Part shown: positions 1-5,713 of the stretch, in pieces
Numbering within the stretch: the first letter of the stretch is position 1
Layout: each line of letters starts with the position of its first letter
Assembly: GCA_021300055.1 (NCBI GenBank)
Contig: JAJTHU010000197.1
Coordinates: forward strand, 1-6,393
From: Nitrosomonadaceae bacterium
GTDB taxonomy: Bacteria; Pseudomonadota; Gammaproteobacteria; Burkholderiales; Usitatibacteraceae
Length of the DNA: 6,393 nucleotides
Direction: 5' to 3'
Notes under the pieces: model-generated
What the model saw: only the letters and a program-made list of their open reading frames with translations
The model's database searches: none
What the model was told of the DNA's origin: nothing
Made by a program: the position numbers and the translations under genes

Positions 1-160
1 GAGCGGTGGTGCCTTGAGTCTTCGCAAGCAGGATTGGATCTCGCGGCTTTGTGATGTCAACGACTTCAAAGCGCACCGCTTCGCGAGGGTTCTTGCGCGC
101 GAGGAGAATTTCAAGGCGCTGGCAAAAAGGACAGGCCGGAATGTGATAGACGGTGAGCAC
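1..160 (-). CDS. Glutaredoxin-fold / glutathione S-transferase N-terminal domain protein (3' end outside window)
   Basis: Reading leftward from a GTG at 160, the frame stays open to the window edge and gives 53 residues beginning VLTVYHIPACPFCQRLEILL and ending KTQGTTA. The order is beta strand, CPFC turn (residues 10-13), amphipathic helix, then a second strand with FEVVDIT (about 34-40). This is the thioredoxin-fold N-terminal half of the GST/glutaredoxin superfamily, where the CPxC turn holds the thiol that contacts glutathione. The downstream Pro-containing GSH-binding motif would lie beyond the edge. Full-length GST relatives (about 200-230 residues) add a helical domain; a lone glutaredoxin would be about 85-90, and I cannot tell which applies. 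GTG is chosen because homologues begin at this strand, although no Shine-Dalgarno is visible and the frame is open further upstream without an ATG. Fold assignment is fairly firm; substrate is unknown. Confidence 0.72.
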   Translation of the reverse strand, partial: MLTVYHIPACPFCQRLEILLARKNPREAVRFEVVDITKPRDPILLAKTQGTTA

Positions 161-175
161 GGAGTTGGGTTCTAT

Positions 176-246
176 ATGCAGGTAAGTTACTGAGGCGACG
201 CCCTCTAGGCACTCGCAACAACTCGTCGCGCAAGGCCTACCTGCAT
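176..246. repeat. Inverted repeat upstream of the GST-like gene
   Basis: ATGCAGGTA at 176-184 is matched perfectly by its reverse complement TACCTGCAT at 238-246, with 53 bases between. It lies just upstream of the GTG at 160 in the 192-base gap (161-352), which otherwise shows no gene. It could be a pair of regulator sites or chance; arms of 9 bp at this distance are not strong evidence. A second small hairpin, CACAA/TTGTG at 304-319, also lies in this gap and has no T-run, so I do not call it a terminator. Confidence 0.25.
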
Positions 247-352
247 GCTCGAGGGGCCGGAGTTAGTTCGCTTATCGCATCATTTGATCGCTGGATGTCT
301 GCACACAAACCGGCTTGTGGAATTGCAGCGTCTGACAAATCATTTCACGCGG

Positions 353-619
353 TCACAAGAAGCGAACCAGAGCGAAAACACACACGGGTACTGCGACTAG
401 CGCGACAACGAACTTAAGGCGCACCGCGCGGGCCTTGTGCAGGATGAGCAGCGCGCCGAAAAGCGCCAAGGCCTGAGCTGCGACGGTTGGCCAGCTATTG
501 ATCGGGCCGAACGCAAACTGGGCAATCACAGGCGCGCCAATCGCGACTGCCAAGAGCAATGACAACGCGACCCGCCAAGAGCGGGGCAAGGAGGACGGTA
601 AAGATTCAGCGTGATGCAT
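353..619 (-). CDS. Small hypothetical membrane protein, 88 aa
   Basis: I do not recognise a family. The protein has a short polar N-terminus (about 1-15), then three hydrophobic stretches at roughly 16-37, 44-60 and 68-87. A positively charged loop, HKARAVRLK, sits at about 61-69 between the second and third. This pattern suggests an integral inner-membrane protein with two or three spanning helices; no catalytic motif is visible. The ATG at 619 is preceded by GGAG at 633-630, with 10 bases between, the only convincing ribosome site in the window, which supports both the start and the reading of this as a real gene. It stands alone, with gaps of 324 bases upstream and 192 downstream, so it probably has its own promoter. 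Function cannot be inferred. Confidence 0.6.
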   Translation of the reverse strand: MHHAESLPSSLPRSWRVALSLLLAVAIGAPVIAQFAFGPINSWPTVAAQALALFGALLILHKARAVRLKFVVALVAVPVCVFALVRFL

Positions 620-629
620 GTGTTTTTTA

Positions 630-633
630 CTCC
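630..633 (-). promoter_or_regulatory. Shine-Dalgarno of the small membrane protein gene
   Basis: GGAG on the minus strand lies 10 bases ahead of the ATG at 619, followed by an A-rich spacer. It is notable because the other starts in this window lack a comparable site. Confidence 0.5.
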
Positions 634-801
634 GGATTGCAATAAATCAATCCTCGGGCTGTCCAACTCAAGTGGACTGCTTGGCTAAGGACTGCGGTAC
701 CGCTTCTCCAACTGCTGTGCGGGCGATAGCCGAGCGATTCGTGCATCCGCCTGCGATTGCGTATTTGAAGGGATCAGCGACGATTACTCTTTGTTCGCCA
801 C

Positions 802-825
802 AAAAAAACGCTCCAAATTCGGGCG
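802..825 (-). terminator. Possible intrinsic terminator after the acetyltransferase gene
   Basis: On the minus strand CGCCC pairs with GG-A-GCG (five pairs with one bulged A, six-base loop) and is followed directly by seven T. It lies about 118 bases beyond the acetyltransferase stop. The uninterrupted T7 favours a Rho-independent terminator; the short bulged stem argues against a strong one. Confidence 0.35.
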
Positions 826-943
826 CTGAAATTAGTCTTTCGGAGAATTCCGTTTGGCAAAAGCGCCTGACCGTTTTACTCGCAAGCGAACCTAGCCCGC
901 TGCGGATTGGGCACAACCGAGTCGAGACTGCCGCCTGCGAACG

Positions 944-1546
944 TCACGCCGTCGGCTTGACGCAGTACTGAAGCGTGGTTGCCCCCGAAAAACCAAGCAG
1001 CCACCGAAGGTAGCCGAAGTGCGAAGTCTTCGTCGGGACGAAGCCGAGCCGCTCGTACAGCCTGCGCGCATTGATATTCGTGTTGATGACATCAAGGCGG
1101 ATGGTTTGATAGCCATCGTCTGCACTGAATTGCTTGAGGCGCTCAAGGAGTGTTGTACCCACGCCGCCTCCGCGCGCTGACGGGGAGACCGCAATGCCGT
1201 CCATGAGAAGTTCGTTCGGACTCAGCTTACGTTCGAACAACGCGAGGACCAGCACGGCACGCAGCGAACCAAGTAGGCCTAGGTGATGACGAAGCAATGC
1301 AGGGCCGATGCCCGATGTGAACGCGCCGCTTTGTGTCTTGAAGCCAGCGATGCCCAGCACTCGCTCGCCGGAGAGTGCGACGAACGAGTGGTGCGGGTCG
1401 AACGCTTGCTCAAGCACCTTGAGGCGGCGGTGCGTGTTGGGGATGGCAATGGAGAGCTTTGGGCCAAATGCGGCATCGTACAGGAGTGCGACTTCAGAGC
1501 GCAGAGCGTCAGGAAAGCCACGTGTGATGGTGAGGTCTTCTGGCAT
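944..1546 (-). CDS. GNAT-family N-acetyltransferase
   Basis: Transfers an acetyl group from acetyl-CoA to an unidentified amine. From the ATG at 1546 the protein is 200 residues. Motif A is clear: MDGIAVSPSARGGGVGTTLL at 115-134, holding the Arg-x-x-Gly-x-Gly acetyl-CoA loop (R125, G128, G130). Motif B follows as NTNINARRLYERLGF at about 155-169, with the usual Asn, Tyr and Gly-Phe. A hydrophobic stretch at about 78-104 lies before motif A and may shape the substrate pocket. The frame is open to an ATG at 1609 and a TTG at 1612, but those 22 extra residues look unlike a GNAT N-terminus, and the 1546 start opens straight into the first strand (LTITRGF). Neither start has a clear ribosome site. 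It lies 119 bases downstream of tdk on the same strand. Family is firm; substrate is unknown. Confidence 0.85.
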   Translation of the reverse strand: MPEDLTITRGFPDALRSEVALLYDAAFGPKLSIAIPNTHRRLKVLEQAFDPHHSFVALSGERVLGIAGFKTQSGAFTSGIGPALLRHHLGLLGSLRAVLVLALFERKLSPNELLMDGIAVSPSARGGGVGTTLLERLKQFSADDGYQTIRLDVINTNINARRLYERLGFVPTKTSHFGYLRWLLGFSGATTLQYCVKPTA

Positions 1547-1665
1547 CGTGAGGTCGTTAGGAGATACTAAAGATCCAAGCCGCAATACACTTCGGTTGGG
1601 CCGCTGCATCAAACGAAGGCATCAGAAAGGGCCGACGTATTGACGCTAGCGGTAGTGAACCAGCC

Positions 1666-2232
1666 CTAGCACTTGCCTGTATAGAACCGGCGCGCGCACA
1701 CGGCCTCGTAGCGCGCGTTACCACCTATCTCAACCTGCGCGCCCTCGGTAACGCGATTCCCTGCGGCATCGAGACGCACGTTCATCGTTGCCTTGCGGCC
1801 GCAACGACAGATGGTTTTCATTTCCTCTAAGTCGTCCGCGAGGGTTAGGAGCGCCTTTGAGCCCGGAAACGGGTTGCCCTGAAAGTCGCTGCGCAGTCCG
1901 TAGCAAATGACGGGAGTCGACGAGGTATGCGCCAGTTGGTGTAGTTGCCGCACTTGTGCTTCGCTGAGGAACTGCGCCTCGTCGATCAGGATGCAAGAGG
2001 GGCGTTGCTTCGCGGCGTAAAGTACGGCGAAGTCGGTGTCGTCAGAAAACGTCGCGGATTCGCGTGTGACACCGAGGCGGGACGTGACGTTGCCGACACC
2101 GTAGCGATCATCGACCTTTGCGGTGTAGAGGTCAACGGTCTGGCCGCGCTCTTCGTAGTTGTGTGCGACTTGCAGCAGCGCGGTGGACTTGCCGGCATTC
2201 ATCGCGGCAAAGCGGAAATAGAGTTTGGCCAT
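1666..2232 (-). CDS. tdk: Thymidine kinase, type II (TK1-like)
   Basis: Phosphorylates thymidine (and deoxyuridine) with ATP to give dTMP in the cytosolic pyrimidine salvage pathway. The 188 residues follow the E. coli enzyme closely. The P-loop AMNAGKST is at 10-17, a DDRYG nucleotide-binding segment at 41-45, and the Walker B/catalytic segment DEAQF at 84-88, with Glu85 as the expected base. CYGLRSDFQG is at 110-119. The C-terminal zinc/lasso region starts CRCGRKATMNVR (142-153) and includes EGAQVEIGGNARYEAVC (163-179), which covers the thymidine. Zinc ligands C142, C144 and C179 are present, but the E. coli position for the fourth (His in VCRKHY) is Arg182 here. The protein then ends YTGKC with a terminal C188, about 17 residues shorter than in E. 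coli. No Shine-Dalgarno precedes the ATG. It is the gene after lexA, 92 bases away. Confidence 0.95.
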   Translation of the reverse strand: MAKLYFRFAAMNAGKSTALLQVAHNYEERGQTVDLYTAKVDDRYGVGNVTSRLGVTRESATFSDDTDFAVLYAAKQRPSCILIDEAQFLSEAQVRQLHQLAHTSSTPVICYGLRSDFQGNPFPGSKALLTLADDLEEMKTICRCGRKATMNVRLDAAGNRVTEGAQVEIGGNARYEAVCARRFYTGKC

Positions 2233-2324
2233 CGTTATAAAAAATCTCGCGGATGGCGCGCAGTTTATCGAGAAACTCGGCGGTTGCTTTGGCAGATGAG
2301 CCGCCGCACTGCTTGTGTAACTTG
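2233..2324 (-). promoter_or_regulatory. lexA-tdk intergenic leader with short hairpins and a T6 tract
   Basis: In transcript order the leader carries a CGGCGG/CCGCCG stem (2306-2278), then directly an AGTTT/AAACT hairpin with a 6-base loop (2277-2262). A CGAGA follows that can instead pair with the TCTCG upstream, in front of six T (2244-2239) ending six bases before the tdk ATG. No purine-rich ribosome site and no good sigma70 promoter are evident. It could be a weak terminator or attenuator between lexA and tdk, or ordinary spacer; the stems are short and I rate this low. Confidence 0.3.
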
Positions 2325-2942
2325 CTACATCGTGCGGACGACCCCGACAACGAGGCCCTCGATATCGAGCGTTTGCTTGGAGAGGTCAACCACAATCGGC
2401 AAGAAGTCAGGGTTCTCGGCGATGAGGTACGCCTGCTTGCCCTTGAGCTTCAAGCGCTTGACGGTGGCGTCGCCATCGATCCGCGCCACGACGATCTGGC
2501 CGTTGTGGGCGTTCTGCGTTTTGTGGACCGCAAGCCAATCGCCATCCATGATGCCGACGTCTTTCATGCTCTGTCCCTTCACCTGCAGCATGTAGTCGGC
2601 GCGTGGCTGAAACATGAGCGGACTGACGGGGTAGCGGCCGACGATATTCTCTTGCGCGAGGATGGGGGAACCCGCCGCGACTTTGCCGATGAGGGGGAGG
2701 CCGTACTCTTCATCGTTGGCGGCGTTGTCGTCAGACAAGATGCGTATGCCGCGAGATGAGCCGGGCAGCATTTCGATTGCGCCTTTACGCTCTAGCGTGC
2801 GCAGGTGTTCTTCGGCGGCGTTTGGCGACCGAAAACCCAGCGCCGCGCAGATCTCAGCGCGCGTTGGTGGCATGCCGTTTTCGGCAATCCACTGCTTGAG
2901 GAAGTCGAGGATTTCTTGCTGGCGTACGGTTAAATTTTCCAT
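2325..2942 (-). CDS. lexA: LexA, SOS response transcriptional repressor and self-cleaving serine protease
   Basis: LexA represses DNA-repair genes by binding SOS boxes; contact with RecA filaments on single-stranded DNA triggers its self-cleavage. From the ATG at 2942 it has 205 residues. The winged helix-turn-helix covers about 1-65: LTVRQQEILDFLK, then MPPTRAEICAALGFRSPNAA with the recognition helix at about 39-50, then the wing at GSSRGIRI. The cleavage site is Ala90-Gly91 in GKVAAGSP. The catalytic dyad is Ser125 (KGQSMKD) and Lys162 (ATVKRLK), with the same spacing as E. coli S119/K156, so the protease should be active. The frame is open upstream to 3053, but the extra 37 residues are unrelated to LexA and would place the operator inside the gene. 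The operator directly before the ATG indicates autoregulation. No Shine-Dalgarno is present. Confidence 0.97.
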   Translation of the reverse strand: MENLTVRQQEILDFLKQWIAENGMPPTRAEICAALGFRSPNAAEEHLRTLERKGAIEMLPGSSRGIRILSDDNAANDEEYGLPLIGKVAAGSPILAQENIVGRYPVSPLMFQPRADYMLQVKGQSMKDVGIMDGDWLAVHKTQNAHNGQIVVARIDGDATVKRLKLKGKQAYLIAENPDFLPIVVDLSKQTLDIEGLVVGVVRTM

Positions 2943-2944
2943 AA

Positions 2945-2960
2945 CTGGCTTTTTATACAG
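2945..2960 (-). promoter_or_regulatory. LexA (SOS) box of lexA
   Basis: On the minus strand the site reads CTGTATAAAAAGCCAG. The CTG-N10-CAG core of the gamma/betaproteobacterial SOS box is exact and the left half is perfect; the right half is CCAG where the consensus has ACAG. It ends two bases before the lexA ATG and overlaps the probable -10 element, so bound LexA would block its own promoter. No second box is visible in the gap. Confidence 0.8.
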
Positions 2961-2978
2961 TTTTTGCGCGGATTGCAA
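2952..2978 (-). promoter_or_regulatory. Probable lexA sigma70 promoter overlapping the SOS box
   Basis: On the minus strand TTGCAA (2978-2973) and TATAAA (2957-2952) are separated by 15 bases, shorter than the usual 16-18. The -10 lies within the LexA box. A start site seven or so bases after it would fall at about 2946-2943, immediately before the ATG at 2942, leaving almost no 5' untranslated region. Confidence 0.45.
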
Positions 2979-3044
2979 GTGTTTTTTGCGGGTGGCCCGA
3001 TCCGCTCGTCCGCGCGACATCATCTGTGGGTCATCGGCACGCGA

Positions 3045-3050
3045 GATAAT
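3045..3050 (+). promoter_or_regulatory. Possible -10 element for the phosphatase gene
   Basis: GATAAT matches the TATAAT consensus at five of six positions and lies 30 bases ahead of the ATG at 3081, giving a leader of about 22-25 bases. No good -35 hexamer is found at the expected distance, so the call is tentative. Confidence 0.3.
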
Positions 3051-3080
3051 CAAAAGCTCGCCAATCCTAACCGACCGACC

Positions 3081-4451
3081 ATGACCCGGCTACCGCTCAC
3101 ATCTCTTTTCATCGCCATTGTTTCGCTCGCTGTAATGAGCGTTAGCAACGCGCAAGCATCCGAACTCAAGGCCGGTCCGATGGTCGGGGCCACTGCGATG
3201 CGGCAAGCAAAGATTTGGATGCAAGCCACGGGCCAGGGCACGGCGCAGATTGAGTACTGGGATATCGCCACACCGGAACGTGTGCGAAAGAGCGCGACCG
3301 TGCCACTCACGCCGGACAACGATTTCGTTGGGCAGTTTTTGGTGGGCTTGCTCGAACCCGGTCGTAGCTATGGCTATCGCGTGCTGATTAACGGCAAAGT
3401 ACAGAAGGTGCCGCAGACCTTGGCATTCAAGTCGCAAGCCTTGTGGCAGTGGCGTACTGACGCGCTGGATTGGCGAATGGCGTTTTCGTCGTGTGGGTTT
3501 GTGAACGAGCCCGCGTACGACCGGCTCGGGCGACCATATGGCGGGCCGCCTGAGGCGAAGCGCATTTACGACACGATGGTGAGTGCGCAACCTGACCTCA
3601 CTCTGTGGGGCGGTGACTATTTGTACTTCCGTGAGGCAGACGAAGACAGCGAACTCGGCCTGCGCTATCGCTGGATGTATGACCGTGGGACGCCAGAACA
3701 GCAGGGCATCCTGCGCACGGGTTCGCACATTGCAATTTGGGACGACCACGAATTCGGCCCCAACGACAGCAACATGAGTTACGGACTGAAGGGTGAGGCA
3801 TTGCGCCTATTCAAACTCTACTGGCCCAACAGCAGCTTTGGCTTGCCAGAGACCCCCGGCACCTTCGGCGTCCACCGCTTCAACGATGTCGATTTCTTCC
3901 TACTCGACAACCGCTACCACCGCGACCACGACGACCTCAAGCAGAAGAACAAAACGATGCTGGGTGCGACGCAGTTGCGTTGGCTGAAGAACGCACTGTT
4001 GGCGTCGGTTGCGCCGATTAAGATTCTTGTCAGCGGCAGCCAGGTGACCAACGAGATTAATCGTAGCGAAGGCTGGGACAAGTTTCCGGAAGAGCGCGAG
4101 GCGTTCCTCAAGTTTCTGACTGATCATCGCATCAACGGGGTGATGATCCTGTCGGGTGATCGCCACTTCACGAATCTGCTTCGCACCGAGCGTCCCGGCA
4201 CATACGCACTGCACGAACTGACGTGCTCTCCGTTACTGTCGGGGCCGTCGTCGACAACCACGCGCGAGCACGAAAGCAAAAACCCCGCGATCGTGCCGGG
4301 CACGTTTGTGAACCAGCGCAACTTCTGTACGCTCGACTTCAAGGGGCCGCGAACCGATCGTCGCATCGTGATTCGCAGTGTGGCCACGGATGGTCAACAA
4401 CTCTGGGAACGCGAGCTCAAATTGAGCGAGATGCAAACGCCACGGCCTTAG
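3081..4451 (+). CDS. Secreted PhoD-family alkaline phosphatase / phosphodiesterase-like metallophosphatase
   Basis: PhoD-type enzymes hydrolyse phosphate mono- and diesters outside the cytoplasm using a bound metal cluster. The 456 residues start with a signal peptide: hydrophobic core at about 4-22, AQA at 24-26, likely cleavage after Ala26, no twin arginine. An N-terminal beta-sandwich domain like that of PhoD follows (about 29-117, ending in the LEPGRSYGYRVLING type motif). The metallophosphatase domain has FSSCGF at 135-140, WGGDYLYF at 176-183, IWDDHEFGPNDSN at 219-231, LDNRYHRD at 275-282, SGSQ at 318-321 and LSGDRH at 357-362. These Asp, Asn and His positions are the family's expected metal and phosphate ligands. 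The frame is open upstream to 2964, but only the ATG at 3081 opens directly into the signal peptide. It is divergent from lexA and transcribed alone. Substrate is unknown; phosphate control is not visible. Confidence 0.9.
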   Translation: MTRLPLTSLFIAIVSLAVMSVSNAQASELKAGPMVGATAMRQAKIWMQATGQGTAQIEYWDIATPERVRKSATVPLTPDNDFVGQFLVGLLEPGRSYGYRVLINGKVQKVPQTLAFKSQALWQWRTDALDWRMAFSSCGFVNEPAYDRLGRPYGGPPEAKRIYDTMVSAQPDLTLWGGDYLYFREADEDSELGLRYRWMYDRGTPEQQGILRTGSHIAIWDDHEFGPNDSNMSYGLKGEALRLFKLYWPNSSFGLPETPGTFGVHRFNDVDFFLLDNRYHRDHDDLKQKNKTMLGATQLRWLKNALLASVAPIKILVSGSQVTNEINRSEGWDKFPEEREAFLKFLTDHRINGVMILSGDRHFTNLLRTERPGTYALHELTCSPLLSGPSSTTTREHESKNPAIVPGTFVNQRNFCTLDFKGPRTDRRIVIRSVATDGQQLWERELKLSEMQTPRP

Positions 4452-4498
4452 AAACGCCACCCTCTTAGCGGCTCCGTCCGACAGGACGACCTCGACCA

Positions 4499-5713
4499 TC
4501 AGCGGTCAGCGTGTTGGTCGGGTGTGTCGGCGCTCTTCGTCACGTCTGTTGGAGGTCCGAGGTCGTTGATCTCGGGGGCGCGGGGCTTCACATTGAGGAC
4601 CGCGCCACCGCCGAACAATAGCGCCGCCATGCTATAGAAGAGTGGCATCAAGCCAAACGCCGCACCGAGCACGCCAAACGCCATCGGCATGACCGTTTGC
4701 GAACCATTAATCAGCGTCGTGCGCAGGCCAACGGCTTCGGCTGCCCGACCATTGGGGGCGGTTTCATGGAGCAGGGTCAGCACCATCGGCTGTGGTGCGC
4801 CAAGCCCGAGGCCCATGATGAACATCAGCACCATGAGCACGGCGACGCTGTTGGTGAAAGGCACGAGCAGGAAACTCAGCGCAGCAACGATGAGTGCCAC
4901 ACGAATTAACGCCCAGGGACGCAGCCGCTGCGCGATAAACGGCATCGCCAAGCGCACGGTAAACGTCGCTGCTGCGAACGCACCCATCACGATGCCGATT
5001 TCAGATGCGGATAAGCCAATCGCAGAGCCATGCAACGGGATGGCAAACCCATAGATGTCCCACGCGACGGTGAACAAGGCCATGGCCACGAAGAGCTTGC
5101 GCATTTCGCTGGTGCGCAAAATCTCCAACACGCTGCCGCGTGACGCGTTGGCGTCGGCGTTGCGCGCATGATGCTTCGGCAAGAGCTTGAGCGAGAGCGC
5201 GACGATTGGAATCACCGTGAAGAGGGCAAGCAGCAGGAACGTGCTGCGATGTCCAAAGTTGTCGATAGCGACCCCGGCAAGAATCGGCGCGATAAATGAC
5301 GATGTCGAAAAGCCAATCGCGACGTAGCTGAAGTTGGTCGGGCGTTCGTTGGCACTGCTGAGTTCCCCGACTGCATGGTAGGCCGCGACATTCACCAACA
5401 TGAAGCCCACGCCGACGATGACGCTCGAGACGTAGAGCGCCGACATATCAAACCAAACGAAGGGCAACACGGTGCCGACGCCGACGCCAATCGAGCCCAA
5501 GCGGTAGGGCTGCTCGACACCGATTCGATCAATCCATCGTCCCGCGCTGACCGAGAGCAGCGCTGGCAGCAAGGCATAAAGCGACATCAAGAGCCCAATG
5601 GTGAAGGGGGATGCCTCCTGGTGAATGGCGGTGAGCGTGACGCTAATCCGCGCGCCCAACGACGCCACGTGATTGAGCACCAGCAGGATGATGACGAGCG
5701 GCAGCGGCTTCAT
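4499..5713 (-). CDS. Major facilitator superfamily (MFS) transporter
   Basis: A 404-residue inner-membrane secondary transporter. Hydrophobic segments lie at about 5-29, 37-57, 70-88, 91-113, 130-150, 157-178, 206-226, 237-258, 267-286, 288-307, 326-351 and 353-374, consistent with twelve helices in two six-helix halves. They are separated by a charged cytoplasmic loop (about 179-205). The loop between helices 2 and 3 carries GRWIDRIG (58-65), a form of the MFS signature G-x3-D-R-x-G. The C-terminal tail (376-404) is polar. The ATG at 5713 overlaps the stop of the preceding GMC oxidoreductase in an ATGA junction, so the two are probably translationally coupled and functionally linked. The charge and size fit drug or organic-acid/sugar exporters as well as uptake carriers; substrate and direction cannot be read from the sequence. 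It converges with the phosphatase gene, 47 bases apart. Confidence 0.9.
   Translation of the reverse strand: MKPLPLVIILLVLNHVASLGARISVTLTAIHQEASPFTIGLLMSLYALLPALLSVSAGRWIDRIGVEQPYRLGSIGVGVGTVLPFVWFDMSALYVSSVIVGVGFMLVNVAAYHAVGELSSANERPTNFSYVAIGFSTSSFIAPILAGVAIDNFGHRSTFLLLALFTVIPIVALSLKLLPKHHARNADANASRGSVLEILRTSEMRKLFVAMALFTVAWDIYGFAIPLHGSAIGLSASEIGIVMGAFAAATFTVRLAMPFIAQRLRPWALIRVALIVAALSFLLVPFTNSVAVLMVLMFIMGLGLGAPQPMVLTLLHETAPNGRAAEAVGLRTTLINGSQTVMPMAFGVLGAAFGLMPLFYSMAALLFGGGAVLNVKPRAPEINDLGPPTDVTKSADTPDQHADR

Larger units (their letters stand above)
620..943. other. 324-base stretch without a convincing gene
   Basis: The stretch lies between the acetyltransferase stop and the small membrane protein start and looks more A/T-rich than its neighbours. 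Both strands have open frames here: a minus-strand frame of 82 codons at 668-916, and a plus-strand frame at 618-971 that runs into the acetyltransferase end. Neither gives a recognisable protein, hydrophobic segment or ribosome site. It contains an imperfect palindrome at 661-677 with arms GTCCA/TGGAC, which could be an operator for the small membrane protein gene, and a hairpin plus T7 tract at 802-825 on the minus strand. Probably it is untranslated regulatory space or decayed coding sequence. Confidence 0.4.

Noticed and set aside
618..971. Plus-strand open frame of 117 codons
   Set aside because: No recognisable domain, no ribosome site, and it overlaps the end of the acetyltransferase gene on the other strand.
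353..1665. Possible integron cassette array (small genes, acetyltransferase, non-coding gaps)
   Set aside because: No attC-like inverted repeats with the conserved core sites could be found between the genes and no integrase is present; the spacing fits ordinary chromosome.
2132..2395. Minus-strand frame spanning the lexA-tdk gap with a helix-like stretch (EFLDKLRAIREIF)
   Set aside because: It overlaps the ends of lexA and tdk in other frames, has no start signal in the gap, and the helix-like look is expected by chance in this composition.
2943..3053. Longer lexA reading frame starting at 3053 (37 extra residues)
   Set aside because: The extra residues do not resemble any LexA N-terminus and the LexA box and promoter would lie inside the gene; the ATG at 2942 matches the start of known LexA proteins.
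2964..3080. Upstream extension of the phosphatase gene to 2964
   Set aside because: The signal peptide begins exactly at the ATG at 3081; the extension would bury it and has no start signal.
4475..4488. CGTCC-GACA-GGACG hairpin between the converging phosphatase and MFS genes as a bidirectional terminator
   Set aside because: The stem is only five pairs and neither strand has a T-run after it; termination here may be Rho-dependent or not signalled in the sequence.
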